NCBI GenBank assembly: GCA_036378675.1
Contig: DASUWA010000027.1
Coordinates: 62,001 to 126,000 of the forward strand
Direction of reading: 5' to 3'
DNA: 64,000 nucleotides
DNA from: Acidimicrobiales bacterium
Lineage (GTDB): Bacteria; Actinomycetota; Acidimicrobiia; Acidimicrobiales; Palsa-688
Under the pieces are notes generated by a model. That model ran no database searches and had not been told where the DNA came from. It saw only the letters and a program-made list of their open reading frames with translations. Below, piece after piece: positions 24,326 through 32,533 of the stretch; the stretch's first letter is position 1; every line of letters begins with the position of its first letter. The translations under genes and the position numbers were made by a program.

Positions 24326-25081
24326 TCAGCGCGGTATTTGACAGTCATCGACTTTGATGATGGTTCCCGTGACAAACTCCGAGTTGGGCGACAACAGGTA
24401 CAGCAAAGTGCTGTCAAGCTGCTCGGGACTCCCCATCCGTCCCCGGGGGAACATGGCGGTCATATCCCCCTGACGGCTTATCATCCCGTCCATCATCTCC
24501 GACTTGAACGAGCCAGGCGCAATTGCATTCACATTGATACCGAACGGAGCCCATTCCACCGCCAGGGTTTCCGTCATCCGATTGAGTCCCGCCTTGGTGA
24601 TTGAATACAGCGCCGAGCCGCTGACCACGTAGCAGTAGGCGGCCATCGACGAGATGTTCACGATATGCCCAGGGGACTTACGGTCGATCCAGCGCCGGGC
24701 CACTTCGCATGAGAGCAGGAAAGGCGCTCTGAGATTCGTGGCCAAAACCGAATCGATGAGCTCTAACGACATCTTCGTGGCGTACTTAGCATCAGGTACG
24801 CCGGCGTTGTTCACGAGGATGTCGATCGGCCCCAGCTCGGTCTCAGCGACGTCGACCGCGCTTCTTATGGCCGTCGCATCGGTTACGTCCAAAGGGACGG
24901 GCGAACATATCCCCCCGGATGCCTCGACCTCGGCCGCCAGTTCCTTCAGCCGATCCGTCCGGCGACCCATCGCTGCGACCCTCGCTCCTGCCGTCGCCAA
25001 CGTGATCGCGAAGCGGCGTCCGAGTCCCGACGAGGCTGCGGTTACGAGGGCGACTCGGTCGGTTAGTTCGGAATTGGGCAT
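24326..25081 (-). CDS. Short-chain dehydrogenase/reductase
   Basis: 251-aa Rossmann-fold oxidoreductase. TAASSGLGR near residue 14 is the NAD(P)-binding glycine motif (Thr-Ala-Ala variant), LVNNAG is present, the catalytic serine is in NISSM, and the YxxxK pair is in ALYSITKAG. The ending FVTGTIIKVDD is typical. The substrate is unknown. Its leader carries a sequence almost identical to one before the HAD/acyl-CoA dehydrogenase operon, and the upstream neighbour is a GntR repressor on the same strand. Confidence 0.87.
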   Translation of the reverse strand: MPNSELTDRVALVTAASSGLGRRFAITLATAGARVAAMGRRTDRLKELAAEVEASGGICSPVPLDVTDATAIRSAVDVAETELGPIDILVNNAGVPDAKYATKMSLELIDSVLATNLRAPFLLSCEVARRWIDRKSPGHIVNISSMAAYCYVVSGSALYSITKAGLNRMTETLAVEWAPFGINVNAIAPGSFKSEMMDGMISRQGDMTAMFPRGRMGSPEQLDSTLLYLLSPNSEFVTGTIIKVDDCQIPR

Positions 25082-25148
25082 GTTCGGTCTACCGGTTCGA
25101 ACCGGCCGGGGTCACCACCCAGCCATCGTAGTGGGGTCACGAATAAAC

Positions 25149-25175
25149 CGTCAATACTATAATCGAATAGATCGA
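25149..25175 (-). promoter_or_regulatory. Putative GntR-type operator/promoter before the SDR gene
   Basis: The minus strand reads CGATTATAGTATTGACG (25165 to 25149), 16 of 17 bases identical to 26092-26108. The adjoining ATAGATCGA (25167-25175) also occurs at 30375-30383 before the second GntR gene. Confidence 0.5.
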
Positions 25176-25184
25176 TTCATGCGC

Positions 25185-25991
25185 TCAGATCATCAAGTCG
25201 AGAACGGTCGCGTCCGTCCTTGCGACTGTCACCTGCCGCACGTGCTCGAGGTGTGCTCGCCAGAACCGCTCGGCTTCGACCGCATCGCCAGCCTCGATCA
25301 GGCTCAGGGCCTTCTCGTGCTCGGCGAGCATCCTCGGTGTTTGCCGTTCGCCGCCACGCTCAGCTCTGTCGATCTGGGATCGAGCTGTGTGACGATCGAT
25401 TATGTCGTGGAGCATGGCTGAAAACACGATCACCGTTTGGTTGCCAGCCAACTCGACTATCTGGGAGTGGAACCGCTCACCGATGGACCTCACCAGCTCC
25501 GCGTCGTCCATCGCCGCCTGGTGCTCGGCCACGGTCTGCCTGAGGGCGGCGATGTCGGCTGGATCCCGACGCTCGGCCAGGACGGCCACCGCCGGCGGTT
25601 CGATGAGGATACGCGCACGGTGCACGTCATCGACCGTGGCGCGGTGGTACTGGAGGAAGGCCCCCGCCCGCTGAGCGGTTACGTCGACGGAAGGCTCCCT
25701 CACGATGGTGCCCCCCCGAGAACCGCGTCGCATCTCTACGAGAGCTTCGGTCTCGAGTATGTGCAGGGCCGCCCTTAACGTGGGAAGCGAGACACCGAAG
25801 CGCTTCATCATCTCCGGAGGAGGAGCGAGAGGCTCGCCCACCGGCAACTCTCCGCGCAGGATGGCGCCCCGCAGCTGCCTGGCGATCAACTGCGCCGCCT
25901 TCGGCACCTGCGCGATCGTTTCCTCTTCGTCGTCGGATACAGGCATCGCGTCGATACCGACGATCCTAGAGGTTGGCACCAAGTTGACCAC
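25185..25991 (-). CDS. FadR/GntR-family transcriptional repressor (FCD domain)
   Basis: 268 aa. The N-terminal winged helix (AAQLIARQLRGAILRGELPVGEPLAPPPEMMKRFGVSLPTLRAALHILETEALVEMRRG) is a GntR DNA-binding domain, and the C-terminal helical part (VDDVHRARILIEPPAV ... FHSQIVELAGN ... EHEKALSLIEAGD) is an FCD ligand domain with likely metal-binding histidines. Such proteins bind acyl or carboxylate effectors. GTG 25991 follows AGGAGGA, supporting this start. It is divergent from the HAD/acyl-CoA dehydrogenase operon. A close relative is at 29575. Confidence 0.87.
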   Translation of the reverse strand: MVNLVPTSRIVGIDAMPVSDDEEETIAQVPKAAQLIARQLRGAILRGELPVGEPLAPPPEMMKRFGVSLPTLRAALHILETEALVEMRRGSRGGTIVREPSVDVTAQRAGAFLQYHRATVDDVHRARILIEPPAVAVLAERRDPADIAALRQTVAEHQAAMDDAELVRSIGERFHSQIVELAGNQTVIVFSAMLHDIIDRHTARSQIDRAERGGERQTPRMLAEHEKALSLIEAGDAVEAERFWRAHLEHVRQVTVARTDATVLDLMI

Positions 25992-26081
25992 GGTCTCTCC
26001 TCCTCTGCCTGGGCCCGAACCGGGATATCCGCTTCCGTGGCGAGCGCCGGTCTGGTCGCCGGATCCCGCCTCGAGGTAGAT

Positions 26082-26108
26082 TCGATGAATCCGATTAAAG
26101 TATTGACG
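26082..26108 (+). promoter_or_regulatory. Putative operator/promoter before the HAD-acyl-CoA dehydrogenase operon
   Basis: TCGATGAAT (26082-26090) is half of the 19-bp catabolic operator seen elsewhere, followed by CGATTAAAGTATTGACG (26092-26108), shared with the site before the SDR at 25081. It lies 30 bases before the GTG at 26138 and divergent from the GntR gene. Confidence 0.5.
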
Positions 26109-26137
26109 ATTTGGGGCGGGACGTCTACCCTTCGGGG

Positions 26138-26752
26138 GTGGCCGTGGCCGCAGTGGTCTTCGACATGGGAGGGGTCCTCACCGATCCGCCGTTCCTCGGC
26201 TTGGAGCACTACGCCGGGCGCCTGGGTCTGCCCCCCGATGCACTGAAACAGTTCTTTCGGGGCGACCCCACGATGGCTCGGTTCGAGACCGGGACCATCA
26301 GCTCCCGAGAGTTCTTCAAGTACGTCTGCGTCTCCTGCCGGGACCGATACGGCGTACGCGTCGACATCCACGAGCTTGCAAGGGCCGCAGAAATGGGCGA
26401 GCGCCTCCAGCCAGCAACCCTGCGCTTGGTGGCGGAGGTGCACCGTCGGGTTAAGACGGCACTGCTCACCAACAACGTCAAGACCGCGGGATGGCGGGAG
26501 AGCTTCCCCTTCGACGAGTTCGATGTGGTCGTCGACTCATCGCAGGTGGGGGTCCGCAAGCCGAATCCGGCGATCTACCGGCATCTAGTCGAAGCGCTGG
26601 CCATCGACCCGGATGCAATCGTCTTCTTCGACGACTTCGAGGAGAACGTGGAGGCGGCGCTCCACCTCGGAATCCAGGCGTTCGTCTTCACCAACGTGGC
26701 CGATTGCCGCGCTCAACTGAGCGAACTAGGCGTGCTGGAACGGCCGGCGTGA
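26138..26752 (+). CDS. HAD-superfamily hydrolase (ACAD10/epoxide-hydrolase N-domain type)
   Basis: 204 aa. All four HAD motifs are visible: VVFDMGGVLTD (nucleophile aspartate), LLTNN, the lysine in VRKPNPAIY, and IVFFDDFEENV (metal-binding aspartates). This subtype resembles the HAD domain fused to acyl-CoA dehydrogenases in ACAD10 proteins. Here it is a separate gene whose stop overlaps the GTG of an acyl-CoA dehydrogenase (GTGA), so a linked role in acyl-CoA breakdown is likely. The GTG at 26138 is chosen over the frame start at 26111, which falls near the operator. Confidence 0.84.
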   Translation: MAVAAVVFDMGGVLTDPPFLGLEHYAGRLGLPPDALKQFFRGDPTMARFETGTISSREFFKYVCVSCRDRYGVRVDIHELARAAEMGERLQPATLRLVAEVHRRVKTALLTNNVKTAGWRESFPFDEFDVVVDSSQVGVRKPNPAIYRHLVEALAIDPDAIVFFDDFEENVEAALHLGIQAFVFTNVADCRAQLSELGVLERPA

Positions 26753-27945
26753 TCGACGAGGTGACGTTCTCACGTGAGGCGATCTGCTTCCTGAGCCGCC
26801 ACAGCGAAACCCGGCCGCCCGAGGTTGTGCGATGGGGTGAGGGTCCCGAGGAGCTCGCCATCTTCCACGAAACGAGCGGGCCGGAGGAGCAGCGCGAGGT
26901 CGCGGATGCGAAGCGATGGCAGGCCACCCGTTGGGGCGCCGGGTTCGGTTGGATCTGCGGGCCGACCAAATACGGCGGAAGGGGGCTCCCGGCGTCCTTC
27001 GACCGGCTCTACCGTCGGCTCGAAGCGGGCTACACAGTCCCGGACCTCGGCCCGCTTCGAATCGGGATATCCACGGTTGGTCCCTCCCTGGTGGCGAACG
27101 GGAGCGAGGCCCAAGTTCGCCGATTCGCGGTCGGAATCCAAGCCGGCGAGATCGTCGCCTGCCAGCTGTTCTCAGAACCCGACGCAGGATCGGACCTCGC
27201 GAACGTCAAGACCCGAGCCGTGCGCGACGGAGACACGTGGATCTTGAGTGGGCAGAAGGTGTGGACGTCGAACGCGCAGTTCGCCGATATCGGTCTGGCC
27301 TTGACGCGAACCGACCCCGAGTCCCCGAAGCACCGGGGCCTGACTGCGTTCGTGGTGCCAATGCATTCCCCCGGCGTCGAAGTAAGGCCCATCCGCCAAC
27401 TCACCGGTGGGGCCAGTTTCAACGAAGTGTTTCTCGACGGCGTCGAGGTTCCGGATCACCTTCGGGTGGGTGCCGCCGGCGACGGTTGGCGGGTCGCCCT
27501 CAGCACGTTGTCCGCCGAGCGGGCTGCGACCGGCGATCGCAGCCACGGCATGACCAGCCGGGCTCTGCGGCTGCTGATCGCGATCGCGCGCCAGTACGGC
27601 AAGAGTGACGATGCTCTCGTCAGGCAATCGCTCGCCGAGATACACGCCAGACTCGAAGTTGCCCGGTTCCACCAGCTGCGAGTCCAGTCCTCAGCAGAAG
27701 GTGGCGCCGACGGGCCCCGGCGGGCAGCGGACAAACTCATGCTGTCGGGCAACCTGCAAGCGATAGGAGAAGCGGCGGCGCTCGTTCTGGGACCGCGGGT
27801 CGCGGCCGACATCGGAGAATGGGGAACGTTCGCTTGGAGCAGTTGGATCCTGGGTGCAACCGGCTATCGCTTGGGGGGCGGCACGGACGAGGTGCTGAAA
27901 ACGATGCTTGCGGAGAAGGTGCTCCACCTGCCGAGGGCGTCATGA
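26749..27945 (+). CDS. Acyl-CoA dehydrogenase
   Basis: 398-aa flavoenzyme. Motifs in order are CQLFSEPDAGSDLA (FAD and substrate contact), VWTSNAQFADIGLAL, and the C-terminal GGGTDEVLKTMLAEKVLHLP. The length and the SEP-AGSD signature place it in the medium/long-chain family used in fatty-acid, steroid-like or aromatic acyl-CoA oxidation; the electron acceptor would be ETF. The GTG at 26749 overlaps the stop of the HAD gene. Two enoyl-CoA hydratase genes follow, giving a short beta-oxidation operon. Confidence 0.9.
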   Translation: MIDEVTFSREAICFLSRHSETRPPEVVRWGEGPEELAIFHETSGPEEQREVADAKRWQATRWGAGFGWICGPTKYGGRGLPASFDRLYRRLEAGYTVPDLGPLRIGISTVGPSLVANGSEAQVRRFAVGIQAGEIVACQLFSEPDAGSDLANVKTRAVRDGDTWILSGQKVWTSNAQFADIGLALTRTDPESPKHRGLTAFVVPMHSPGVEVRPIRQLTGGASFNEVFLDGVEVPDHLRVGAAGDGWRVALSTLSAERAATGDRSHGMTSRALRLLIAIARQYGKSDDALVRQSLAEIHARLEVARFHQLRVQSSAEGGADGPRRAADKLMLSGNLQAIGEAAALVLGPRVAADIGEWGTFAWSSWILGATGYRLGGGTDEVLKTMLAEKVLHLPRAS

Positions 27946-27967
27946 CCGCCCTGCCGAAGGCGTCACG

Positions 27968-28759
27968 ATGACGGAGTCGGGATCGACTAGCGAGCCGTAC
28001 CGGACGATTTGTGTCGAGGTGGACGCGCACATCGCGACGATCACGCTGAACCGCCCGGAGGCGCTCAACGCGTTCAACCAGACCATGCTCGACGAGTTCG
28101 CGCGGCTTTGGCGTACCTGCCGGATGGAGGACGACATCAGGGTCGTGGTTCTCCAGGCTGAGGGCGACACGGCGTTCTCGACCGGGGTCGACCGCAAGCA
28201 AGGCCGGTTCCGACACCCGAACCCCTGGAGCGAGGACGACCCGGGCTTTTTCCTGGGGGCAAAGCAGAATCGGGTCTGGAAGCCGCTGGTGTGCGCCGTG
28301 CACGGGATGGTGGCCGGCGGCGCGTTCTACTGGCTGAACGAGGCAGACGTGATCATCTGTTCGGACGACGCCACGTTCTTCGATCCCCACACGACCTACG
28401 GGATGACCTCGGCGCTCGAACCGCTCGGCCTTCTCCGACGGATTCCGATGGGCGAAGTCCTCCGACTGGCTCTATTCGGGCTCGACGAGCGCATGTCTTC
28501 GCCGAGGGCGCTTCAGATCGGCCTGGTGAGCGAGGTCCTCCCCCGCGCGGAGCTTCGGCCCCGCGCCCGAGTCCTCGCCGAGCGCCTGGCGGCGAAGCCC
28601 CCGCTTGCAGTCCAGGGGACCGTCAAGTCGATCTGGGATGGCTATCACATGACCGTGCAGGGCCAACGGGAGGTCCCCTTGTTGTACCCGCGGCTGGCGA
28701 ACCCGGTTTCGAAACTGGAGATGGACGAGGTCGAAGTTCCCTCCTTCGAGATCAGATGA
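27968..28759 (+). CDS. Enoyl-CoA hydratase/isomerase family protein (1)
   Basis: 263-aa crotonase-fold protein, MTESGSTSEPYRT. It has the opening strand HIATITLNRPEALNAFNQTML, a CoA-binding AFSTGVDRKQ and the oxyanion-hole loop CAVHGMVAGGAFYWLNEADVII, where the usual GGG is GGA. The usual catalytic glutamates are not obvious, so hydration is not certain. It starts 22 bases after the acyl-CoA dehydrogenase and its stop overlaps the next hydratase gene (ATGA). Confidence 0.86.
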   Translation: MTESGSTSEPYRTICVEVDAHIATITLNRPEALNAFNQTMLDEFARLWRTCRMEDDIRVVVLQAEGDTAFSTGVDRKQGRFRHPNPWSEDDPGFFLGAKQNRVWKPLVCAVHGMVAGGAFYWLNEADVIICSDDATFFDPHTTYGMTSALEPLGLLRRIPMGEVLRLALFGLDERMSSPRALQIGLVSEVLPRAELRPRARVLAERLAAKPPLAVQGTVKSIWDGYHMTVQGQREVPLLYPRLANPVSKLEMDEVEVPSFEIR

Positions 28760-29580
28760 ACCCTTCTCAGTTCCGAGATATCCGCTACGAAGTCGACTCT
28801 GGTGTGGGCATCATCACCCTGAACCGCCCGGACCGGCGCAACGCATGGACCGGTTCTATGGCGGTCGAATACCGCTGGGCCTTGCACCACGCCGATGTCG
28901 ATCCGGGTGTCCGGGTGGTGATCCTCGCCGGGGAGGGTCGCGACTTCTGTGTCGGGGCCGAGCCGGGGTCGTTGCGCGAGATCAGCGTTGATGGCGGCAG
29001 CTACACCCGGGCGTCCGCTCCCCTGCCGCCCTACCCCGATGGGACCCCGGAATGGCTGCGCCACAACCACTGCGCAACACTCGCGATCGGCGTGCCGGTC
29101 ATCGCCGTGGTCACGGGCGCGTGCGCGGGAGCCGGCTTCGTCCTGGCGACGTACTCGGACCTTCGCTGGGTGGCCGACGACGCCAAGGTGACCAGCGCCT
29201 TCGCCCGGCTCGGTTTGCCGGCCGAGTACGGCACAGCCTGGTTGCTCGCCCGGCAGGTCGGCCTTTCCAACGCCATGCAACTCCTGTACAGCGCCGATGT
29301 GGTCGACGGTCCTAACTCGCTGAGGCTGGGGTGGGCGCAGAGGACCGGACCGGCCGGCGAAGTCCTCGAGAACGCGAAGAGTTACGCCCGGCGACTCGCC
29401 CTGCACAGCTCGCCGCAGTCGCTCCGTTCGATGAAGCGGGCGTTGGTCGTTGATGCGGCAGGAAGCCTCGACACTGCCTACAGGAAGTCGGTGCAAGACA
29501 TGGAGGAGGCGCTGCGCCACCCGGACTTCCGGCGCGGGCTCGATGCCCAGGCGGGCCGGGTGCTGCCGAACTTCCTATGA
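28756..29580 (+). CDS. Enoyl-CoA hydratase/isomerase family protein (2)
   Basis: 274-aa crotonase-fold protein, MNPSQFRDIRYEVD. Motifs are GIITLNRPDRRNAWTGSM, DFCVGAE and the oxyanion loop AVVTGACAGAGFVLATYSDLRWV. The C-terminal part LRSMKRALVVDAAGSLDTAYRKS is typical of the trimerisation region. It is the last gene of the HAD-dehydrogenase-hydratase operon, and its 3' end overlaps the stop of the convergent GntR gene by 6 bases. Confidence 0.86.
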   Translation: MNPSQFRDIRYEVDSGVGIITLNRPDRRNAWTGSMAVEYRWALHHADVDPGVRVVILAGEGRDFCVGAEPGSLREISVDGGSYTRASAPLPPYPDGTPEWLRHNHCATLAIGVPVIAVVTGACAGAGFVLATYSDLRWVADDAKVTSAFARLGLPAEYGTAWLLARQVGLSNAMQLLYSADVVDGPNSLRLGWAQRTGPAGEVLENAKSYARRLALHSSPQSLRSMKRALVVDAAGSLDTAYRKSVQDMEEALRHPDFRRGLDAQAGRVLPNFL

Positions 29581-30348
29581 CAGGAGCTCGATAACGGTAC
29601 GGGCTGTTCCCGGGGAACTCAGCAACTGCTGGAGAGCGCCCTCCAAGTGTCGCCGCCACAACGCTTCGGCTTGCGCAGCGGATCCAGCATCGATCAGGTC
29701 CACCAACCGCTCGTGCGCTGCGTGAGCCTCCCGGTGGCGGGCGATCGTCTCGTCTCCCGTCTGGCGAGTGGCCGCGTTCTTGACCACCTGTTGGGCGATT
29801 ATCCGGTTTGTCACCGCGCTCAGCATCGAGATGGTCGGGCTGTCTGCCAGTTCGATCAGGCGGAGGTGAAACCGTCCTTCGGCGCGAGGAAGTTCGACGG
29901 GATCGGCTATAGACGCCTCCTCCTCGGCGAGCGCCTCCCTCAGCTCCCGCACGATCCTCTTCCTGGCCTTCCTCGAGGCCAGCATCCCCGCCACGGGTAC
30001 CTCGACCATCAAGCGGCCCTGGTGGACATCTTCGAGAGTGGCACCCCGATACTGCAGCAGCACGCTGGCGTTGTCGGACACCATGCTCACCGAAGGCACC
30101 CGCACCCTTCCACCGCCGTTGGCGCCACGCCGGACAACCACCAGTCCCTCGGATTCCAGCACCCGGAAAGCGTCCCGGACCGTCGTGCGGGCGACGTTGA
30201 AGCTCGACATCAGTGCTCCCTCGGGAGGCAGCAGCTCGTCGGGTTTGTACTCGCCGGTGATGATCCGGCGGCGCAGGGTGTTGGCGACCAGCTCCGCTGC
30301 TTTTGGGATCCGGATCCGCTCATCGGTGGCGGCGCGGAGGTCGCTCAT
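29575..30348 (-). CDS. FadR/GntR-family transcriptional repressor (FCD domain), second copy
   Basis: 257 aa from ATG 30348 (MSDLRAATDER). The winged-helix part (AAELVANTLRRRIITGEYKPDELLPPEGALMSSFNVARTTVRDAFRVLESEGLVVVRRG) and FCD part (LEDVHQGRLMVEVPVAGML ... FHLRLIELADSPTISML ... AHERLVDLIDAG) closely follow the copy at 25185. An alternative start at 30372 would place the putative operator inside the gene, so the shorter form is preferred. Upstream on the same strand are an SDR and an amidohydrolase. Confidence 0.86.
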   Translation of the reverse strand: MSDLRAATDERIRIPKAAELVANTLRRRIITGEYKPDELLPPEGALMSSFNVARTTVRDAFRVLESEGLVVVRRGANGGGRVRVPSVSMVSDNASVLLQYRGATLEDVHQGRLMVEVPVAGMLASRKARKRIVRELREALAEEEASIADPVELPRAEGRFHLRLIELADSPTISMLSAVTNRIIAQQVVKNAATRQTGDETIARHREAHAAHERLVDLIDAGSAAQAEALWRRHLEGALQQLLSSPGTARTVIELLS

Positions 30349-30366
30349 CGCATCATGTCCTGAATA

Positions 30367-30385
30367 GGCCAATTATAGATCGACC
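30367..30385 (-). promoter_or_regulatory. Putative autoregulatory site of the second GntR gene
   Basis: The segment holds ATAGATCGA (30375-30383), also found at 25167-25175, in an A/T-rich patch 27 bases before the start codon. Confidence 0.35.
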
Positions 30386-30434
30386 AAGCCCGATCCAGAA
30401 GGATCTCGACCGATTCACGGGGAACCCGCCAAGG

Positions 30435-31238
30435 TCAGCCGATCCCGGCGAGCAACGCGTCGTTCATTCGGCTCGGCAACTCTCGCAGCAGGTGCAAGCC
30501 GCCGAGCCGGGCGGGCACCACGACGTGAGATCGGCCCGAGGCCACGGAGTCGATCACCTTGGCGGCCACAGAGTCCGGGGTGAGCTTCGGCAGTGCGTGG
30601 GTGCGCGCCAGGCGCCGCGACACCGCCGCGACCGTGGGCGACCGGCGGGCCTGTTCCATCATGTCGGTCCCCGCGACCTCACCGAGTTGCACGATGGTCA
30701 CCCTCACCGGGGTGCGCCGCAGCTCCCGCTGGAGCGCTGCCGAGAAGTGCACCAGCGCCGCCTTGGTCGCCCCGTAGGTCGCGAGCGTCGGAAAGGCGGT
30801 GATGGCCGCGAGCGATGACACGTTGGCGATGCGGCCGGTGCCGCGCGCGACCATCCCCTCGACCGCCTGCCGGCACAGCTCTATCGGAGCGACGCAGTTG
30901 ACGGCGAAACTGGACCGGATACCGTCGGCGGGCTGGTCCACCAGACGGTCGACCAGTGCGACGCCGGCGTTGTTGACGAGGACGTCGACCGGGCCGGCCT
31001 CCGCCTCGATCCGGTCAATCAGGCCCGCGACCTGCGACGGGTCGGCCAGATCGGCGGGAAACGCCCTCGCCCCGGTCAGGTCGGCGACCTCGGCCAGGGC
31101 GTCGGACTGGCGTGCTACCCCGGTCACCCTCGCTCCACGACTGGCCAAGTTGATGACCATGGCCCGACCGATGCCTCGTGATGCGCCGGTCACGATGCAA
31201 TGAGCGCCCTCAATTGACAGGAGCGCCGGGCGCATCAT
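30435..31238 (-). CDS. Short-chain dehydrogenase/reductase
   Basis: 267 aa. The glycine motif is TGASRGIGR, LVNNAG follows, the catalytic serine is in NVSSLA and the YxxxK pair is in TYGATKAAL. The C-terminus is longer than in the other SDRs here (HVVVPARLGGLHLLRELPSRMNDALLAG), a pattern seen in SDRs that act on lipid or hydrophobic substrates. The ATG at 31238 lies 10 bases after the amidohydrolase gene, so both probably share a transcript. Confidence 0.86.
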   Translation of the reverse strand: MMRPALLSIEGAHCIVTGASRGIGRAMVINLASRGARVTGVARQSDALAEVADLTGARAFPADLADPSQVAGLIDRIEAEAGPVDVLVNNAGVALVDRLVDQPADGIRSSFAVNCVAPIELCRQAVEGMVARGTGRIANVSSLAAITAFPTLATYGATKAALVHFSAALQRELRRTPVRVTIVQLGEVAGTDMMEQARRSPTVAAVSRRLARTHALPKLTPDSVAAKVIDSVASGRSHVVVPARLGGLHLLRELPSRMNDALLAGIG

Positions 31239-31248
31239 GCGTCCCTGC

Positions 31249-32430
31249 TCATGCGCCTATCTGCTGACGGTCCAAGTCGGCCGTGAAGCGGAGCAGCTTC
31301 CGAGCGTTCAACTCCACCATCTGGTGGACTTCCTCGTCGGGTACGTCCGCCAGGACCTCAGCGGCGCGCTTCCGGCTCTTGGGCCAGTTGGAGTCGGAGT
31401 GGGGGTAGTCGCTCTCCCACGTGATTCGGTCGATACCGATTTCGTGCCGATTTTGCAGCCCTGCCACGTCGTCGATGAAGCATCCCCACATGTTGCGGCG
31501 GAACAGGTCGGACGGGCGCGTATCGATGTCGATTCCCGTGTAGTAGCGGTGACGCTCCCAGGTGTAGTCGATCCGTTCGAGCATGTAGGGAATCCAACCG
31601 ATCCCTCCTTCGGCCAGTGCCACCTTCAAGCGGTCGAACTTGTGGAATACCCGGGAAAAAAGGAGGTCGGCCGTGGCAGACATCGAGTTGCACCCGAAGA
31701 GGGATATCGCTACGGCGAACGGGGCGTCGGGGGCGGTCGACGGCGGCTGACCGGAGCTACCGAAGTGCATGCACAAAGGCAGACCCGTCTCCTGGGCGGC
31801 GGCGAACACCGGGTCCCAGTGGTCGGTGTGGAACGACGGCATCCCGAGCGCTGCGGTGTTCTCCGGAAAGGACACCGCCCTGGCACCTTTCGCCGCGCAC
31901 CGCTCGATCTCGGCCGCTGCCAAAGCGGGATCCCAGAGCGGAACGATGACAAGCGGTATCAGACGGTCCGGGGCGTAGGCACACCATTCGTCGAGCATGA
32001 AGTCGTTGTACGCCCGAACGCAGAGGCCCGCGAGTCTCTTGTCGTCGGCTCCCAAGAAGACGGTGCCGGCGAACTTCGGGAACGACGGGAAGCAGAGCTG
32101 GGCCTGCACTCCGTCGGCATCCATGTCCGCCACCCGGGCCTTGGGGTCGTAACTGCCGGGAAGGATGTCGTCGAACCGATTAGGTTCCAGCCCGAACTCC
32201 TCCCGTTTGCGCCCGGCCACCGCGTTGAGAGCGATCTGGGGATAGAGGCGCCCCTCGAACAGCCAGATGTGGGCGGCGCGCGCCCCTTCGGGGGCGCCGG
32301 CGGGCACCATCTCGACTATGCGCGGGCCCGCCTCACGGTCGTCGCGGGGCAGGCGATCCTCCCAGACTCTGGGGTGCTCGATGACGTGGTCGTCAGTAGA
32401 GATCAACTTCATGTGGTCTTGGAGGGGCAC
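31249..32430 (-). CDS. Metal-dependent amidohydrolase (COG2159/ACMSD-like)
   Basis: 393-aa TIM-barrel hydrolase or decarboxylase. ISTDDHVIEHP carries the metal-binding DxH pair (a D-x-H variant of the usual DxHxH), CMHFGSSG the next histidine and RITWESDYPHSDSNWP the aspartate and histidine of the last strand. The ACMSD-like group includes decarboxylases such as gamma-resorcylate decarboxylase; the substrate is unknown. Starts at 32430 (GTG) or 32412 (ATG, MKLISTDDH) are possible. The divergent gap upstream has a 19-bp operator, and an SDR follows in the same operon. Confidence 0.85.
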   Translation of the reverse strand: MPLQDHMKLISTDDHVIEHPRVWEDRLPRDDREAGPRIVEMVPAGAPEGARAAHIWLFEGRLYPQIALNAVAGRKREEFGLEPNRFDDILPGSYDPKARVADMDADGVQAQLCFPSFPKFAGTVFLGADDKRLAGLCVRAYNDFMLDEWCAYAPDRLIPLVIVPLWDPALAAAEIERCAAKGARAVSFPENTAALGMPSFHTDHWDPVFAAAQETGLPLCMHFGSSGQPPSTAPDAPFAVAISLFGCNSMSATADLLFSRVFHKFDRLKVALAEGGIGWIPYMLERIDYTWERHRYYTGIDIDTRPSDLFRRNMWGCFIDDVAGLQNRHEIGIDRITWESDYPHSDSNWPKSRKRAAEVLADVPDEEVHQMVELNARKLLRFTADLDRQQIGA

Positions 32431-32449
32431 AAATAGAGCTTGCCATATA

Positions 32450-32468
32450 TAGACGAATTATGCAACGA
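32450..32468 (-). promoter_or_regulatory. 19-bp catabolic operator (site 1)
   Basis: Minus strand reads TCGTTGCATAATTCGTCTA, 16 of 19 bases like the consensus TCGTTGCATAATTCATCGA. It lies in the divergent gap between the amidohydrolase and the mycofactocin-type SDR. Confidence 0.6.
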
Positions 32469-32533
32469 TTAGAACGAATGGACGCTGACGAGGTCCGGCG
32501 AATCGAAGGACCGTGGGAAGGCGGTGGTCGCGG

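Noticed and set aside
26082-26100. A full 19-bp palindromic operator before the HAD gene
   Set aside because: Only the half TCGATGAAT is present; the second half does not match, so it is not counted with the seven sites.
31237-32436. A 399-codon plus-strand frame antisense to the amidohydrolase
   Set aside because: The minus-strand frame has metal-binding motifs; the plus frame has none.
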